DNA of 44,686 nt from CSP1-1 sp035620615 (GCA_035620615.1 DASPGM010000004.1:1-44686), one strand, 5' to 3'; positions 16,236 to 25,073 are shown, numbered from the stretch's first letter. Program-made: numbers and translations. The notes: a model not told the origin generated them from the sequence alone.

Positions 16236-16832
16236 ATGGCACAATTGCATAGGTACAATAAGTTAATACCCTTAATTATTAAAAGAATTTCTGACTTGAA
16301 AAGTGAATTAATTGATAATCGAATCGTGGTATGGAATATTAAGGCCTCTCAAAAACTTTTCGCCAATGGGTATTATGGAAAACCAATTGGGATGCCAAAA
16401 CCAAAACTTGATGAAATTAATGTTCCACTTGTTTTGGATCTAATGGAAGGTTATTACTTACTTCAAAATTCAATAATTACTATTTACAAAGAGAAAAAAA
16501 AGGTTTTAGAAAAAGAGATGGCAGAGATATGTAAAAAGGAATATCATAATTTTGATAAAAAATTTTTAGTTTACAAAAATTTTAGAGATAAAGGTTACAT
16601 TATTAATCCAGGAATTAAATTTGGATGTGATTTTGCTGTATATCAAAAAGGTCCCGGCATTGATCATGCTCCGTACTTGGTTGAAGTTTACAACTCAAAT
16701 GATTCTATTTCGTCAACTGGGGTAGTACTTGCAGGACGATTAGCTACCACAGTGAGAAAACAATTCATTTTAGCAATTCCTCATGGAAAGGATAATGTAA
16801 ACTATTTAGCACTTGATTGGTGGAAAGCTTAA
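16236..16832 (+). CDS. endA: tRNA-intron (splicing) endonuclease
   Basis: This 198-residue protein has the catalytic triad of archaeal tRNA splicing endonucleases in its C-terminal half: Tyr in KFGCDFAVYQKG, His in GIDHAPYLVEVY, and Lys in TVRKQFILA. The N-terminal half is a shortened, degenerate alpha/beta domain. It cuts bulge-helix-bulge motifs in intron-containing tRNAs and pre-rRNA. The subunit type (homotetramer or hetero-oligomer) cannot be decided here. ATG 16236 is the natural start. The end overlaps the convergent gene by 4 bp. Confidence 0.93.
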   Translation: MAQLHRYNKLIPLIIKRISDLKSELIDNRIVVWNIKASQKLFANGYYGKPIGMPKPKLDEINVPLVLDLMEGYYLLQNSIITIYKEKKKVLEKEMAEICKKEYHNFDKKFLVYKNFRDKGYIINPGIKFGCDFAVYQKGPGIDHAPYLVEVYNSNDSISSTGVVLAGRLATTVRKQFILAIPHGKDNVNYLALDWWKA

Positions 16833-17203
16833 AGAGATTTAATGTGTCCTGCTATTTTATCATAGATTTCAAATAATTCTTTTGTTACTCCAAATTCATA
16901 GTTATTTTTCCATTTCCCATAGATTCTTACAGCATTTTCTGTAGGATCAACAAAAATAGTCGCATCGTTTATTGATTGTTTTTGAATCAATTCGTTAAGA
17001 GAGGCATCACTGTTTAGTGTCTTTGCCAATTCTCCTCCATTCCATTTAACACTTTGAATTTTTTTGGAACCAAAATAACCTTTTGTTAAAAGAATTGTTC
17101 TAGCTACAAAATCGGTATTTCTGATTCCAGTGTTTTTCCTAACAATAAAATGGGATTGAAATCGGTCTTGCGCTCCCCATGGAAGTGGATTTGGATCTTG
17201 CAT
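16829..17203 (-). CDS. Conserved-looking hypothetical protein
   Basis: This 124-residue soluble protein has mixed alpha/beta character and no Cys, signal or membrane segment. It opens MQDPNPLPWGAQDRFQ and has the block ARTILLTKGYFGSKKI. I do not recognise the family. It starts 3 bp after the stop of the 78-residue gene upstream, so the pair is almost certainly one operon. The gene converges on endA with a 4-bp overlap. Confidence 0.72.
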   Translation of the reverse strand: MQDPNPLPWGAQDRFQSHFIVRKNTGIRNTDFVARTILLTKGYFGSKKIQSVKWNGGELAKTLNSDASLNELIQKQSINDATIFVDPTENAVRIYGKWKNNYEFGVTKELFEIYDKIAGHIKSL

Positions 17204-17206
17204 ATG

Positions 17207-17443
17207 TTATCCTTTCTGAATTATTTGTACCGCGTCGATGTTAGTTTTTTTTATTTCTAAACATCCCTTATTTGTAACCATTCTAGGGGTTTGGGCAAAA
17301 TATCTACTGTAATAGTCTCCTTTCTCAATGTCATCAGTTCCAATATCTTTAGGTTTAGATTCAATACCAATTTTGGATAAAATTTCACTTAATCGTTCAG
17401 GAAATGTCTTAGGAATAAAAGTATCTGGTTCAGAATCATGCAT
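17207..17443 (-). CDS. Small hypothetical protein, first gene of a two-gene operon
   Basis: This 78-residue protein is acidic at the N-terminus and basic at the C-terminus, with no membrane segment and one Cys. The part FPERLSEILSKIGIESKP looks helical. Family unknown. It is translated just before the 124-residue gene with a 3-bp gap. Just upstream, at 17451-17466, is a small inverted repeat gaggg/ccctc that could be an operator or chance. It is divergent from the SDR gene at 17532. Confidence 0.65.
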   Translation of the reverse strand: MHDSEPDTFIPKTFPERLSEILSKIGIESKPKDIGTDDIEKGDYYSRYFAQTPRMVTNKGCLEIKKTNIDAVQIIQKG

Positions 17444-17500
17444 GTAAAATGAGGGGTTTATCCCTCAAATAAAGATTAATTCGCCATAAGATGATCCAAT

Positions 17501-17508
17501 TAAATAAT
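17501..17508 (+). promoter_or_regulatory. TATA box of the SDR-hotdog operon
   Basis: The sequence taaataat is centred about 27 bp before ATG 17532, so the transcript should be leaderless. Confidence 0.5.
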
Positions 17509-17531
17509 ACAAAAAGTTCTTCATTTTATTA

Positions 17532-19310
17532 ATGCTAAAATTTCAAGATAAAGTTACCCTCATAACTGGCAGTGGAACTGGCATAGGTCAAGCAATTGCA
17601 AAAAAGTTTGCAGAAAATGGTGCAAGCGTAATAATTCTTGGAAGGAGAAGTGAACCTCTTGAGGAAACTAAAAAAATCCTTGACGAAATTATCTCAAAGG
17701 TTCAAAGCAATGCTTTTGTGAAAATTTTTGCAGGAGTAGATGTAAGTGATGAAAATGGAATAAGTGAAATGTTTGATTCTCTTGCAGATTCAAAAATAAA
17801 TGTAGATATTGTTGTAAATAATGCAGGGGTTTCTGGACCTGTAACATGTTTTGCTAATGATAATTTAGATGATTTCAAAAGCACTGTAAGTATTCATCTT
17901 ACAGGAACATTTTGGACATCAGTTCAAGCACTAAAAGTAATGAAAAAAGGAGGAAAAATTATTACAATTTCAACATTCTTTTCGGAGGAAAGGCCACTTG
18001 AACAGCGTCCTTATAGATTTAGAGATCCATATACTGCTTCCCAAGGAGCAAAAAATAGACTGGCTGAAGCAATGTCGTGGGAGTTAGTAGATAGGGGAAT
18101 TGTTTCTATTGCTACAAATCCTGGACCTGTACACTCTGATAGAATTTACAAAACAGTATATCCAAAGGCAGCAGCAGAATTTTTTCGTGTAACAGGATTT
18201 GAAGATCTTTCTCCTATTCAAGTCGAGACTGTAAATAAGGAACTAGTTCAACTTTTAGGCGAAGAGGAGTCTGTAATTACCCAAGGAATTTCAAAAATTG
18301 CAAGTAGCTTTGTAAAATCTAATGGAGGCGATTCTAAAAAAGTATCTACGACTCTAACCAATCTATTAACAAAGATTCAGAGCGTTGCTGAAAAAATCCA
18401 ACTAAATACATCTAAAATGATTGCTGATGAACAGTTCTTATCCCAATCACAAGTAGCAGAAACCGTTTTATGTCTTGCAGATGACGAAATGGCAAAAATT
18501 CTTAACGGCAAAGTTATACCAGGGGATAGAGTATTTTATCCTGTAAGAGCTCATATTGCAGGAGCAACTCCAAGCGTGTCCCAACCAAGCTTTAATGGAA
18601 CGTCCGTAGTCTTTACAATCGATGCAACTGATAAGACAGATGCAGAAAGAATAGAATATTTAGCAACACATGTTGAGAAAAATGGAGGAAAGGCTGTTTG
18701 CATAATTTCAGAAAATACTCCAAAAGAGTTACAAGATTTAATCAGTAGTAAATTCCATTCTCATGTTTCAAATATAAAAAATCCTGATGAAGTTAAGAGA
18801 TGGCTTGAAACTGCATCTAAGAACATGGGGAAAATATGTGCAATAATTCATGTTACTGGAAAAGTTCCAGAATTTTCTAAATTAATTGAGTTATCAAGAA
18901 GCCAATGGGATGATTTGGTTGATAAATTCATCAATACTCCAGCTACAGTCATACAACAAGCTTTAGAACATTATGTTCCAGGAGGAGGGAAAGATCCGAG
19001 ATTATATAAAAATAAAACTGGAGTGGTATTGACCATCGGACCTGACTTGCCGGTTGGAAGGAAGGTTTCTGGTGCACTTCGAGCACAAGTGGAGGTATTT
19101 CGTGGAGCATTACGACCATTAACAACAACGATTAATCAAGAATTAAGTGATGTACTAGAATCAAAAATTAGAGCATTTTTAGTTTTACCTGGGTCTATTG
19201 ATGGTAAAGAACCCATAAATGATAGTATTGTACAGGCTTTGAATTTTTTTGTAACAGAAAAGGCTCCATCGTCTGCTGAAGTTATTTTCTGTGTAGATGA
19301 AGTAAGATAG
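17532..19310 (+). CDS. Tandem short-chain dehydrogenase resembling one half of malonyl-CoA reductase
   Basis: The protein has 592 residues. Domain 1 (about 4-345) is an SDR with the NADP motif TGSGTGIG (12-19), arginines RR at 38-39 that favour NADPH, NNAG (96-99), Ser147 and Tyr167. The Lys of YxxxK is replaced by Gln171 (PYTASQGAK); Lys174 is nearby. Domain 2 (about 365-590) is a second Rossmann-like unit without the glycine motif. A catalytic plus a degenerate SDR in about 600 residues is the layout of each half of Chloroflexus malonyl-CoA reductase. Local resemblances such as NPGPVHSDRI agree, judged from memory and not by alignment. It may reduce a CoA-linked or semialdehyde intermediate. 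The hotdog gene follows after 1 bp. Confidence 0.75.
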   Translation: MLKFQDKVTLITGSGTGIGQAIAKKFAENGASVIILGRRSEPLEETKKILDEIISKVQSNAFVKIFAGVDVSDENGISEMFDSLADSKINVDIVVNNAGVSGPVTCFANDNLDDFKSTVSIHLTGTFWTSVQALKVMKKGGKIITISTFFSEERPLEQRPYRFRDPYTASQGAKNRLAEAMSWELVDRGIVSIATNPGPVHSDRIYKTVYPKAAAEFFRVTGFEDLSPIQVETVNKELVQLLGEEESVITQGISKIASSFVKSNGGDSKKVSTTLTNLLTKIQSVAEKIQLNTSKMIADEQFLSQSQVAETVLCLADDEMAKILNGKVIPGDRVFYPVRAHIAGATPSVSQPSFNGTSVVFTIDATDKTDAERIEYLATHVEKNGGKAVCIISENTPKELQDLISSKFHSHVSNIKNPDEVKRWLETASKNMGKICAIIHVTGKVPEFSKLIELSRSQWDDLVDKFINTPATVIQQALEHYVPGGGKDPRLYKNKTGVVLTIGPDLPVGRKVSGALRAQVEVFRGALRPLTTTINQELSDVLESKIRAFLVLPGSIDGKEPINDSIVQALNFFVTEKAPSSAEVIFCVDEVR

Positions 19311-19311
19311 A

Positions 19312-19767
19312 ATGAAAAAATTTTCTGAACTCAAAGTGGGAGAAGAATTCTATTCTACCTGTAGTATTTCTGAAAAAGAATTAGAAGAATATCTAAGGTT
19401 TTCACGAGTAAAAAATGTGCTTTTAGATGATCCTACTTTGAAAAATAAACTAGTATCTGGAAGAGCAATCCTATCTAGGATGGAGGGGGAATTTACAAGA
19501 CTGAGTCAAATTTATGGGAATGCATTAATCTTTATTGGTACAGATGGGGATGCTGAATGGGATTATAGAAATTCACGTTTTCTAAAACCACTAAAAACTG
19601 ATGAAGTTTTGAAAATTAAATTTACAATTTCGTCAAAAGAAGATGTGGATGATGAATATGGTAAAATTGCAATCGATTATGAAGGTACAAAACAAAATGG
19701 AGAGTTAGTAGCAATATCAAAAAAGAATCTGTATAGAATTAAAAAGGAACCTCCAAGGAATCAATAA
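19312..19767 (+). CDS. MaoC-like hotdog-fold protein with altered catalytic site
   Basis: This 151-residue protein fits a single hotdog domain of the MaoC/R-hydratase group: KVGEEF near the start, a central helix region with LVSGRAILSRMEGEF, and strand pattern FLKPLKTDEVLKIKF typical of the family. R-specific enoyl-CoA hydratases use an Asp and His in SGDxNPxHxD. Here the matching stretch is SRVKNVLLDD, so both residues seem lost. It may bind an acyl-CoA without hydrating it, or act as a partner of the SDR just upstream (1-bp gap, same operon). The end overlaps the TauE gene by 29 bp. Confidence 0.72.
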   Translation: MKKFSELKVGEEFYSTCSISEKELEEYLRFSRVKNVLLDDPTLKNKLVSGRAILSRMEGEFTRLSQIYGNALIFIGTDGDAEWDYRNSRFLKPLKTDEVLKIKFTISSKEDVDDEYGKIAIDYEGTKQNGELVAISKKNLYRIKKEPPRNQ

Positions 19768-20497
19768 AAAGTTTAACTGCGACAGCAATTAGAACTATTG
19801 AAATAAGAATTTTCAAAGTATTTTCTTTGATTTCGATAGATAGTCTTGCTCCTAATAAGCCACCTACAAATGCACCGGATGAAAGTAAAAGAACATGGTA
19901 AAAATCTGGATGCCCTAAAATGCTATGGGTAATTAATGCTGAAAAGGATGCAAACAATAGGATAAATTGAGAAGTAGGAGCTGCATTTTTCATAGATAAG
20001 CCCATCATAACGACCATTAATGGTACAAAGATTATACCACCACCGACTCCAAATAGACCAGATATTATTCCGGCTAAAAAGCTTGAACCTACTGCAAGGA
20101 TCATTATCAGTTTTGAAAAGTTTTGAATTTTTGGCTCAATCTTTCTTGTGGAAAAAATGTAAATGCTTGCAGAAATCAAAATTAATGCAAATAAAATTTT
20201 GAATGATGATGGAGTAATATCTGATGAGATGTATGCTCCAAGTATAGTACCAGGTATTGAAAGTAAACCTAGTTTTAATCCAATAGAAAATTGAATTTTT
20301 TGTTGTTTGGCGTAAGATATTGACGATGCCGCTGCGTTGCTAAATACAGCAAATATACTATTACTGGATGCCATTACAGGTGAAAATCCAAAAAATGTTA
20401 GAACAGGCACAATGATTATTCCCCCTCCCAAACCAATTATAGATCCTAATAATCCGGCAACAACACCAAGTGGTATTAGCCAAAGTTCTTCCAACAT
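19739..20497 (-). CDS. TauE/SafE family anion exporter
   Basis: This 252-residue membrane protein has about eight helices in two homologous halves. Each half carries a Gly-rich signature: IIGLGGGIIIVPVL near residue 20 and LFGVGGGIIFVPLM near the middle. The family exports sulfite, sulfoacetate or other organic anions. The actual substrate is not visible. It stands alone, converging on the hotdog gene with a 29-bp coding overlap. ATG 20497 is the start. Confidence 0.9.
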   Translation of the reverse strand: MLEELWLIPLGVVAGLLGSIIGLGGGIIIVPVLTFFGFSPVMASSNSIFAVFSNAAASSISYAKQQKIQFSIGLKLGLLSIPGTILGAYISSDITPSSFKILFALILISASIYIFSTRKIEPKIQNFSKLIMILAVGSSFLAGIISGLFGVGGGIIFVPLMVVMMGLSMKNAAPTSQFILLFASFSALITHSILGHPDFYHVLLLSSGAFVGGLLGARLSIEIKENTLKILISIVLIAVAVKLFIDSLEVPF

Positions 20498-20589
20498 ATT
20501 AGTCTGAAATAGGAAATGATTCTTCCATGCTTAGTTTGTTTTGATCATAAATAACGACAAATTCGTTAAATCACTTTGAATTATTTAAT

Positions 20590-21231
20590 TCATTTAGAAA
20601 TCATTAATTTCCAGAGATATCCTTCAGTATTGGTAGTTAATTCTAATTGAAGCTGAAAACTCATTAGATTAGCGTATGATTTACTAGTTGGATTTTTATC
20701 GCCAAGATGAAAATTCTTTTGTGCATCAATCCAATCTCCAACTGACTCAATATCTTCAGGGCCAATGTCTTCCCAGCAGTTACAGATTAAGTTATCAATT
20801 ACTGTTTCATAAACAGATTTTGTATAATTAAGATTTTGTAGGAATGGATCATCTTGAATCACTATCAGAACGATTTTTGGCGAATTTTGAGAACCGATCA
20901 TGTGTATGTTACCAAGAAATTTTTTTTCTGAAGTACGCAGCTCTGTAGAAGTACAGTATTCTACTACATCATCCATTTTCTCATTTGAAAAAAAAGAACA
21001 GTATTTTTTAATGTCTTCAATTTTTGATAATTTTACAGAAGAAGACATTGAAATTCCCATACTTGCTAAACTTTCCTTTAATTGTGAATTTGCATCAACA
21101 TATGTAAAATCAAATTCTGAAAAGGAATCGGGGGCAATTGCATTATCACTAGCTGTAAAAATACTAAAAATGAAGAAAATACCAATAGCTACAATTGGGA
21201 TACCAATGAAAGGGTAAGTCCTATTATTCAT
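20590..21231 (-). CDS. Membrane-anchored extracytoplasmic hypothetical protein
   Basis: The protein has about 213 residues. The N-terminus MNNRTYPFIGIPIVAIGIFF is a membrane anchor or uncleaved signal, with the rest outside. Several Cys (in KKYCSFF, VEYCTST and ICNCWED) could form disulfides. The domain is not recognised. I chose ATG 21231; an upstream TTG at 21270 would place 13 extra residues before the helix. It follows the DUF192 gene by about 50 bp on the same strand and may be co-expressed with it. Confidence 0.65.
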   Translation of the reverse strand: MNNRTYPFIGIPIVAIGIFFIFSIFTASDNAIAPDSFSEFDFTYVDANSQLKESLASMGISMSSSVKLSKIEDIKKYCSFFSNEKMDDVVEYCTSTELRTSEKKFLGNIHMIGSQNSPKIVLIVIQDDPFLQNLNYTKSVYETVIDNLICNCWEDIGPEDIESVGDWIDAQKNFHLGDKNPTSKSYANLMSFQLQLELTTNTEGYLWKLMISK

Positions 21232-21284
21232 TTTCCTATTTCCTAGATTTACTAAGATAAGCCTTTGCAAATTTTAGAGGGAAT

Positions 21285-21779
21285 CTAAATTGAAATTATT
21301 TCCAAAGTGGATTCAGTTGTGATGTTAAACTCATCAACAAATCCTGCCGTAACTTCTAAAATATATTTTGCAGATTTATTTCCACCTTTATAGGATGGAC
21401 ATGTTACTGTCTCTAATGCAGTAAGACAAGGAGGAATATTTTTCTCAATAAAGACTACCCTCCCATCATCATCTATCCAAATAACATCTAGTGGAAATTG
21501 CATGTTAAGCATCCAGATTGAATTTTTGCTTGCTTCATCAAAAACTAATAACATGCCTTCGTCAAAGGAAAGTTGTTCTTGGAACATTAGTCCTCTAGCA
21601 CGTCTTGGGTCAGTATCAGCAACTTGAACTTCCAATACTAGCCCATCAAGTTTTACCAGCCCTCTTGGAAATTCGGTGGATTCAAGTTTGACGTCACTTG
21701 GAAGTGACAAAACGCCTGCAATCCCTACAATGAAGGCAGCTATAGTAATTGGAACTAAAACTTGAATTCTGGTTGCCAT
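21285..21779 (-). CDS. DUF192 family exported protein
   Basis: This 164-residue protein has an N-terminal signal or anchor (about 7-26) followed by a complete DUF192 domain (COG1430): the ADTDPRRARGLMFQEQL block, GMLLVFDEASKNSIWMLNM, and PLDVIWIDDDGRVVFIEKN. Two Cys in PPCLTALETVTC likely form a disulfide. DUF192 proteins are widespread, mostly exported, and of unsettled function. The start is ATG 21779. Confidence 0.9.
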   Translation of the reverse strand: MATRIQVLVPITIAAFIVGIAGVLSLPSDVKLESTEFPRGLVKLDGLVLEVQVADTDPRRARGLMFQEQLSFDEGMLLVFDEASKNSIWMLNMQFPLDVIWIDDDGRVVFIEKNIPPCLTALETVTCPSYKGGNKSAKYILEVTAGFVDEFNITTESTLEIISI

Positions 21780-21818
21780 AAAGATATACAGAAATCTCTG
21801 AATAAAAACTAAAAGTAA

Positions 21819-22169
21819 TCAAAAAACGGATTTTTTAAAATCTTGAATTGATGAAACGGTATTTTTTGTTTCATGTCCTATGTCATGAATTGTTGAACCA
21901 TTGTATATCTTTTCAAGATATTTACCAGCCAAAATCATTGGGCCACCAATAAGATTAGTAACTCCTGTAGGTTCAGGTACCCAAAAAATGATAAATCCAA
22001 TTTTTTGAAGTTTGCCTCCTGGAGCAGGAGCTTTTTGTAATGCTCGAAGAGACGTAGCGGTTCTTTTATCATCTACTTTAGATAATTCAGAATACAGTCC
22101 TGCTCGTCTTTTTGCAGATTCTGATATAGCTCTCATTTTTTTTAATTTAACATTAAGTAAATCATCCAT
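21819..22169 (-). CDS. Hypothetical protein with one hydrophobic segment
   Basis: This 116-residue protein has a charged helical first half (Lys/Arg-rich, about 1-55) and a hydrophobic stretch GFIIFWVPEPTGVTNLIGG (about 58-76), which could be a membrane segment or buried core. The C-terminus is soluble. The family is not recognised. It is 39 bp upstream of the DUF192 gene on the same strand and may lead a three-gene run of exported or membrane proteins. Confidence 0.65.
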   Translation of the reverse strand: MDDLLNVKLKKMRAISESAKRRAGLYSELSKVDDKRTATSLRALQKAPAPGGKLQKIGFIIFWVPEPTGVTNLIGGPMILAGKYLEKIYNGSTIHDIGHETKNTVSSIQDFKKSVF

Positions 22170-22326
22170 TCCAGTGTCTTATTTTAAGAAAATTAGTTAA
22201 AAATCAAAGATCAAGATTGGTTACTCTATGGTCAAAATTAATAACATCATCACTAACTGAATGTAGAGAAATTAAAAACTACTATGGGCTAAATTATATC
22301 TAGGCAATTTCTAATCAATAGAACGT

Positions 22327-22791
22327 TTGAATAAAAAGGATACAAAACGATTAGAGTCGATAAAAGCTGCTCACAAAGCAGGAAGAAGTGGGTCTAGTAC
22401 TAGAATGGAGGATTATTTAGAAGTAATTTCAGAGCTAGTCGAACTAAAAGGATATGCTACCACGCTAGATGTTTCAAGATACATGAATGTTAGTGCCCCA
22501 AGCGTAACAAAAATGCTGCAAAGACTAGATGAGAATGGGTTTTTAGAGTATGAAAAATATCATGGAATCAATCTAACTCAAAAAGGAACCCAATTAGCTG
22601 TAGCAATACGACAAAAACATGGAATCCTGCTTGAATTTTTTGAAATATTAGGAATTAGTCATGAAACTGCTAATCAGGATGCAGAAGGAATTGAACACCA
22701 CCTTAATCCAAAAACAATTAAACAGTTAAGAAAATTTATTACATTTTTAAAATCTAATCCAAAAATACTACAGAGTTTTAATAATAATTGA
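22327..22791 (+). CDS. DtxR/MntR family metal-dependent transcription regulator
   Basis: The protein has 154 residues. The N-terminal winged helix-turn-helix (about 26-85) carries the family pattern MEDYLEVISELVE, then VSRYMNVSAPSVTKMLQRLDENGFLEY. The dimerisation and metal-binding helices follow (about 90-150), with HGILLEFFEILG and AEGIEHHLNP supplying Glu and His ligands. There is no SH3-like third domain, so it is MntR-like and not DtxR-like. It should repress metal-uptake genes when Fe or Mn is bound. TTG 22327 is the start, with a TATA-like aattatat about 31 bp upstream. Its stop codon directly abuts the stop of the next gene. Confidence 0.9.
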   Translation: MNKKDTKRLESIKAAHKAGRSGSSTRMEDYLEVISELVELKGYATTLDVSRYMNVSAPSVTKMLQRLDENGFLEYEKYHGINLTQKGTQLAVAIRQKHGILLEFFEILGISHETANQDAEGIEHHLNPKTIKQLRKFITFLKSNPKILQSFNNN

Positions 22792-24609
22792 TTAATCTTT
22801 CATAAAGATCTGAATAGAATCCCTGGATGTAGCATTATTCATTAATTTTTTTCCTGGAATTGAGCGTTTTGGGATTTTGATTTGCCCCTTTCTTGTAATT
22901 CTTGACGAGGTAAGATATTCATTATTAAGGTAAATATCCCCAGAGCTGCCTACATTTTCTTTTCCAACATTAAAAAGCAATGAGGAACCAGATTCAGAAA
23001 AATCATAGGCTAATTCAAAATCTTCAGAAGTAGTGTCAGAAGATTCTTTCGGAACAACGTCAATGTGAACCTTTAACATTTTTTCTAGATCGTTAATAGT
23101 TGCCCCACCTCTTCCAATAACTGATGCAATATACTGCTTCCTTATTTTTACTTTAACGCTATTTCCTGATAAAATTTCAACTTCTGCCTGAGGATCAAAT
23201 CTTCTAAACGTATCTCTAACTTTATCTTCTGCAAGTTTTTCAATTCCAAATTTAGATGTTTTTTTTGTAACTGGAACAATAACATTTTCTTCACCAAAAG
23301 TGTAGATTTCATATTCAAGTGAGTTATCCTCAAAATCACGAATTTCAATTACTGGCCTTGCCAAATCCTGTTCAACCATACCGGAGGGAACTTTAACTTT
23401 AAGCTCTAATTGATATACTTTAGAAATTTTTCCATTCTTGACAAAAACAACAGTATCAATTATACTAGGAATGGTTCCCAATTCAATTTTCCCAATAAAT
23501 CTCTGAATTGCATTAATTGGAGAATTAGCGTGTATTACTCCAACCATTCCAACACCAGCAAGTCGCAATTCAGAAAATATTAAAAAATCTTCACGTCGTC
23601 TCACTTCATCAAATATAGTATAATCAGGTCTCACTAAAAGTAAAATGTCAGCAGAATTCTCAAAACTACCATCTAATCTTGTATATTGGGTTATTGCAGG
23701 TTCTACCTGTAGGTCTCGTGGAGACTCCAATGTCTTTACGATTTTTCCTTGTTTATGATAAAAATCAGCAATGCTTGAAGCGAGTGTACTTTTCCCAGAA
23801 CCAGGGGGTCCAGAAATAACTATCCCCTCTGCACTTGCAGCAAATCTTGCTTTGAGTTTGGCTGATAGATCATAGTCTTCCATAGATAATCTTACAATTG
23901 GATGAACTATTGTAATCTCATACCCTTCAGAAAACGGTTGATAAGTTATTGCAATTCGATAGTCTTTATGCTGAATAATTTTTGCTCCAGTTTTTGAAAT
24001 TTCAATATTAGTATTTGCCTCAAGTTTTGCAACATCTAAAATCTGTCCTGTAATATTTTTCAAATAATCACGTGTTAAAATTTTATCTTCAATCTCCTGT
24101 AGGCTAAATTCTCCAGGCCTTCCCCGTTTTGCCATTGGTTTAAGTCCTTCTTTGAGATGGACACTCATCGTTTGGGGGTCAAAAAATCTTAGAAACTCTA
24201 ACTCGCCTTGTTTTAGTTCAGATTTTTGAAAACTAACTTCAATTCCTTCTGCTTGTGCAACTAATGATTGTACATTATCTGAGGTGTATAGAATTGCATT
24301 ATGTTGTTTAGCAATATCTTTGATAATTGCATCAATCCTTCCACGGTTAGATAATCTTACATCATCAAAACTTGGACGCATGCCTTCAAATTTAATTATA
24401 TTTCCATATTGCTTAGAGATGTTTTGAAGTTTTTTTATTTCATTTAATCCGAGAACACCCTGCTCTTTTTTTTGTGTAGCTTGTGATTGTAATTCATCTA
24501 GGACAGCGACTGGTATAATTATTTCAAAATTTGTGATGTTTCCTGATTCAACTAGCTTATTTATTTGCCCGTTAATTATGATGCTAGTATCTATTACAAT
24601 TTTAGGCAT
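22792..24609 (-). CDS. PIN domain-ATPase-KH protein (archaeal PilT/VirB11-type ATPase, COG1855)
   Basis: The protein has 605 residues. Residues 1-125 are a PIN nuclease-like domain (Asp7 in VIDTS, Asp38-Glu39, and Asp93 in RIDAI are candidate metal ligands). A RecA-like ATPase of the secretion-ATPase group follows at about 220-450, with Walker A GPPGSGKST (267-275) and a DEVRRRED segment. A KH RNA-binding domain lies near 500-545 (VIGRGGATINDLEK). The combination is found across Archaea and hints at an RNA-acting, ATP-driven nuclease, not pilus motion. Its role is unproven. Start ATG 24609. Confidence 0.92.
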   Translation of the reverse strand: MPKIVIDTSIIINGQINKLVESGNITNFEIIIPVAVLDELQSQATQKKEQGVLGLNEIKKLQNISKQYGNIIKFEGMRPSFDDVRLSNRGRIDAIIKDIAKQHNAILYTSDNVQSLVAQAEGIEVSFQKSELKQGELEFLRFFDPQTMSVHLKEGLKPMAKRGRPGEFSLQEIEDKILTRDYLKNITGQILDVAKLEANTNIEISKTGAKIIQHKDYRIAITYQPFSEGYEITIVHPIVRLSMEDYDLSAKLKARFAASAEGIVISGPPGSGKSTLASSIADFYHKQGKIVKTLESPRDLQVEPAITQYTRLDGSFENSADILLLVRPDYTIFDEVRRREDFLIFSELRLAGVGMVGVIHANSPINAIQRFIGKIELGTIPSIIDTVVFVKNGKISKVYQLELKVKVPSGMVEQDLARPVIEIRDFEDNSLEYEIYTFGEENVIVPVTKKTSKFGIEKLAEDKVRDTFRRFDPQAEVEILSGNSVKVKIRKQYIASVIGRGGATINDLEKMLKVHIDVVPKESSDTTSEDFELAYDFSESGSSLLFNVGKENVGSSGDIYLNNEYLTSSRITRKGQIKIPKRSIPGKKLMNNATSRDSIQIFMKD

Positions 24610-24674
24610 TGGTTCAAACTATAACAAGCCACTTTTATTCATAACTAAAATTATTTGAAAATAAATCTGAAAAT

Positions 24675-25037
24675 CTATAAGGAAAGTGTATCTGAAATGA
24701 CTTTTAGGACCTTATCAAAATTAAAGGGTTTAGAAATTGAGGCAACTGCCCCTGCCTCTAAACATTGTTTTATTATTTCTTGATTATCGCTAGCAGTAAT
24801 GAGAATTATTTTTGCTTCAGGATAAAATTCCTTAATTTCTTTTACTACAGTCAAGCCATCCTTTTTTGGCATAGCCAAGTCCAATAGCAATAGATCAGGC
24901 TGTAGCTGATTAAATTTCTCTACTGCCTCATTTCCATCAATGGCTTCACCTGCCAATTCATGTTTTCCAATTGTGAGGATATCCTGAAGAACTTGCCTAA
25001 TTGCATCTGAATCATCTGCAACCATAACTTTTGCCAT
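24675..25037 (-). CDS. Response regulator receiver domain protein (CheY-like)
   Basis: This 120-residue single receiver domain has acidic Asp8-Asp9, phospho-acceptor Asp53 in LLLDLAMPKKDG, Thr81 in LITAS and Lys103 in ISKPF, all the residues needed for phosphorylation and switching. There is no output domain. It follows an Hpt protein on the same strand by 36 bp and sits opposite a histidine kinase, which together suggest kinase to Hpt to receiver phosphotransfer. Confidence 0.93.
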   Translation of the reverse strand: MAKVMVADDSDAIRQVLQDILTIGKHELAGEAIDGNEAVEKFNQLQPDLLLLDLAMPKKDGLTVVKEIKEFYPEAKIILITASDNQEIIKQCLEAGAVASISKPFNFDKVLKVISDTLSL

Positions 25038-25073
25038 ATCATCTAATGACTTAATTGTTATTTAAGAGAGAGA

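Noticed and set aside
16191..16253. Short plus-strand peptide of 20 codons overlapping the endA start
   Set aside because: Too short, no TATA box at leaderless spacing, and it overlaps a secure gene start.
22200..22326. C/D box small RNA near gtgatga on the minus strand
   Set aside because: A C-box-like motif is present, but I found no matching D box at proper spacing.
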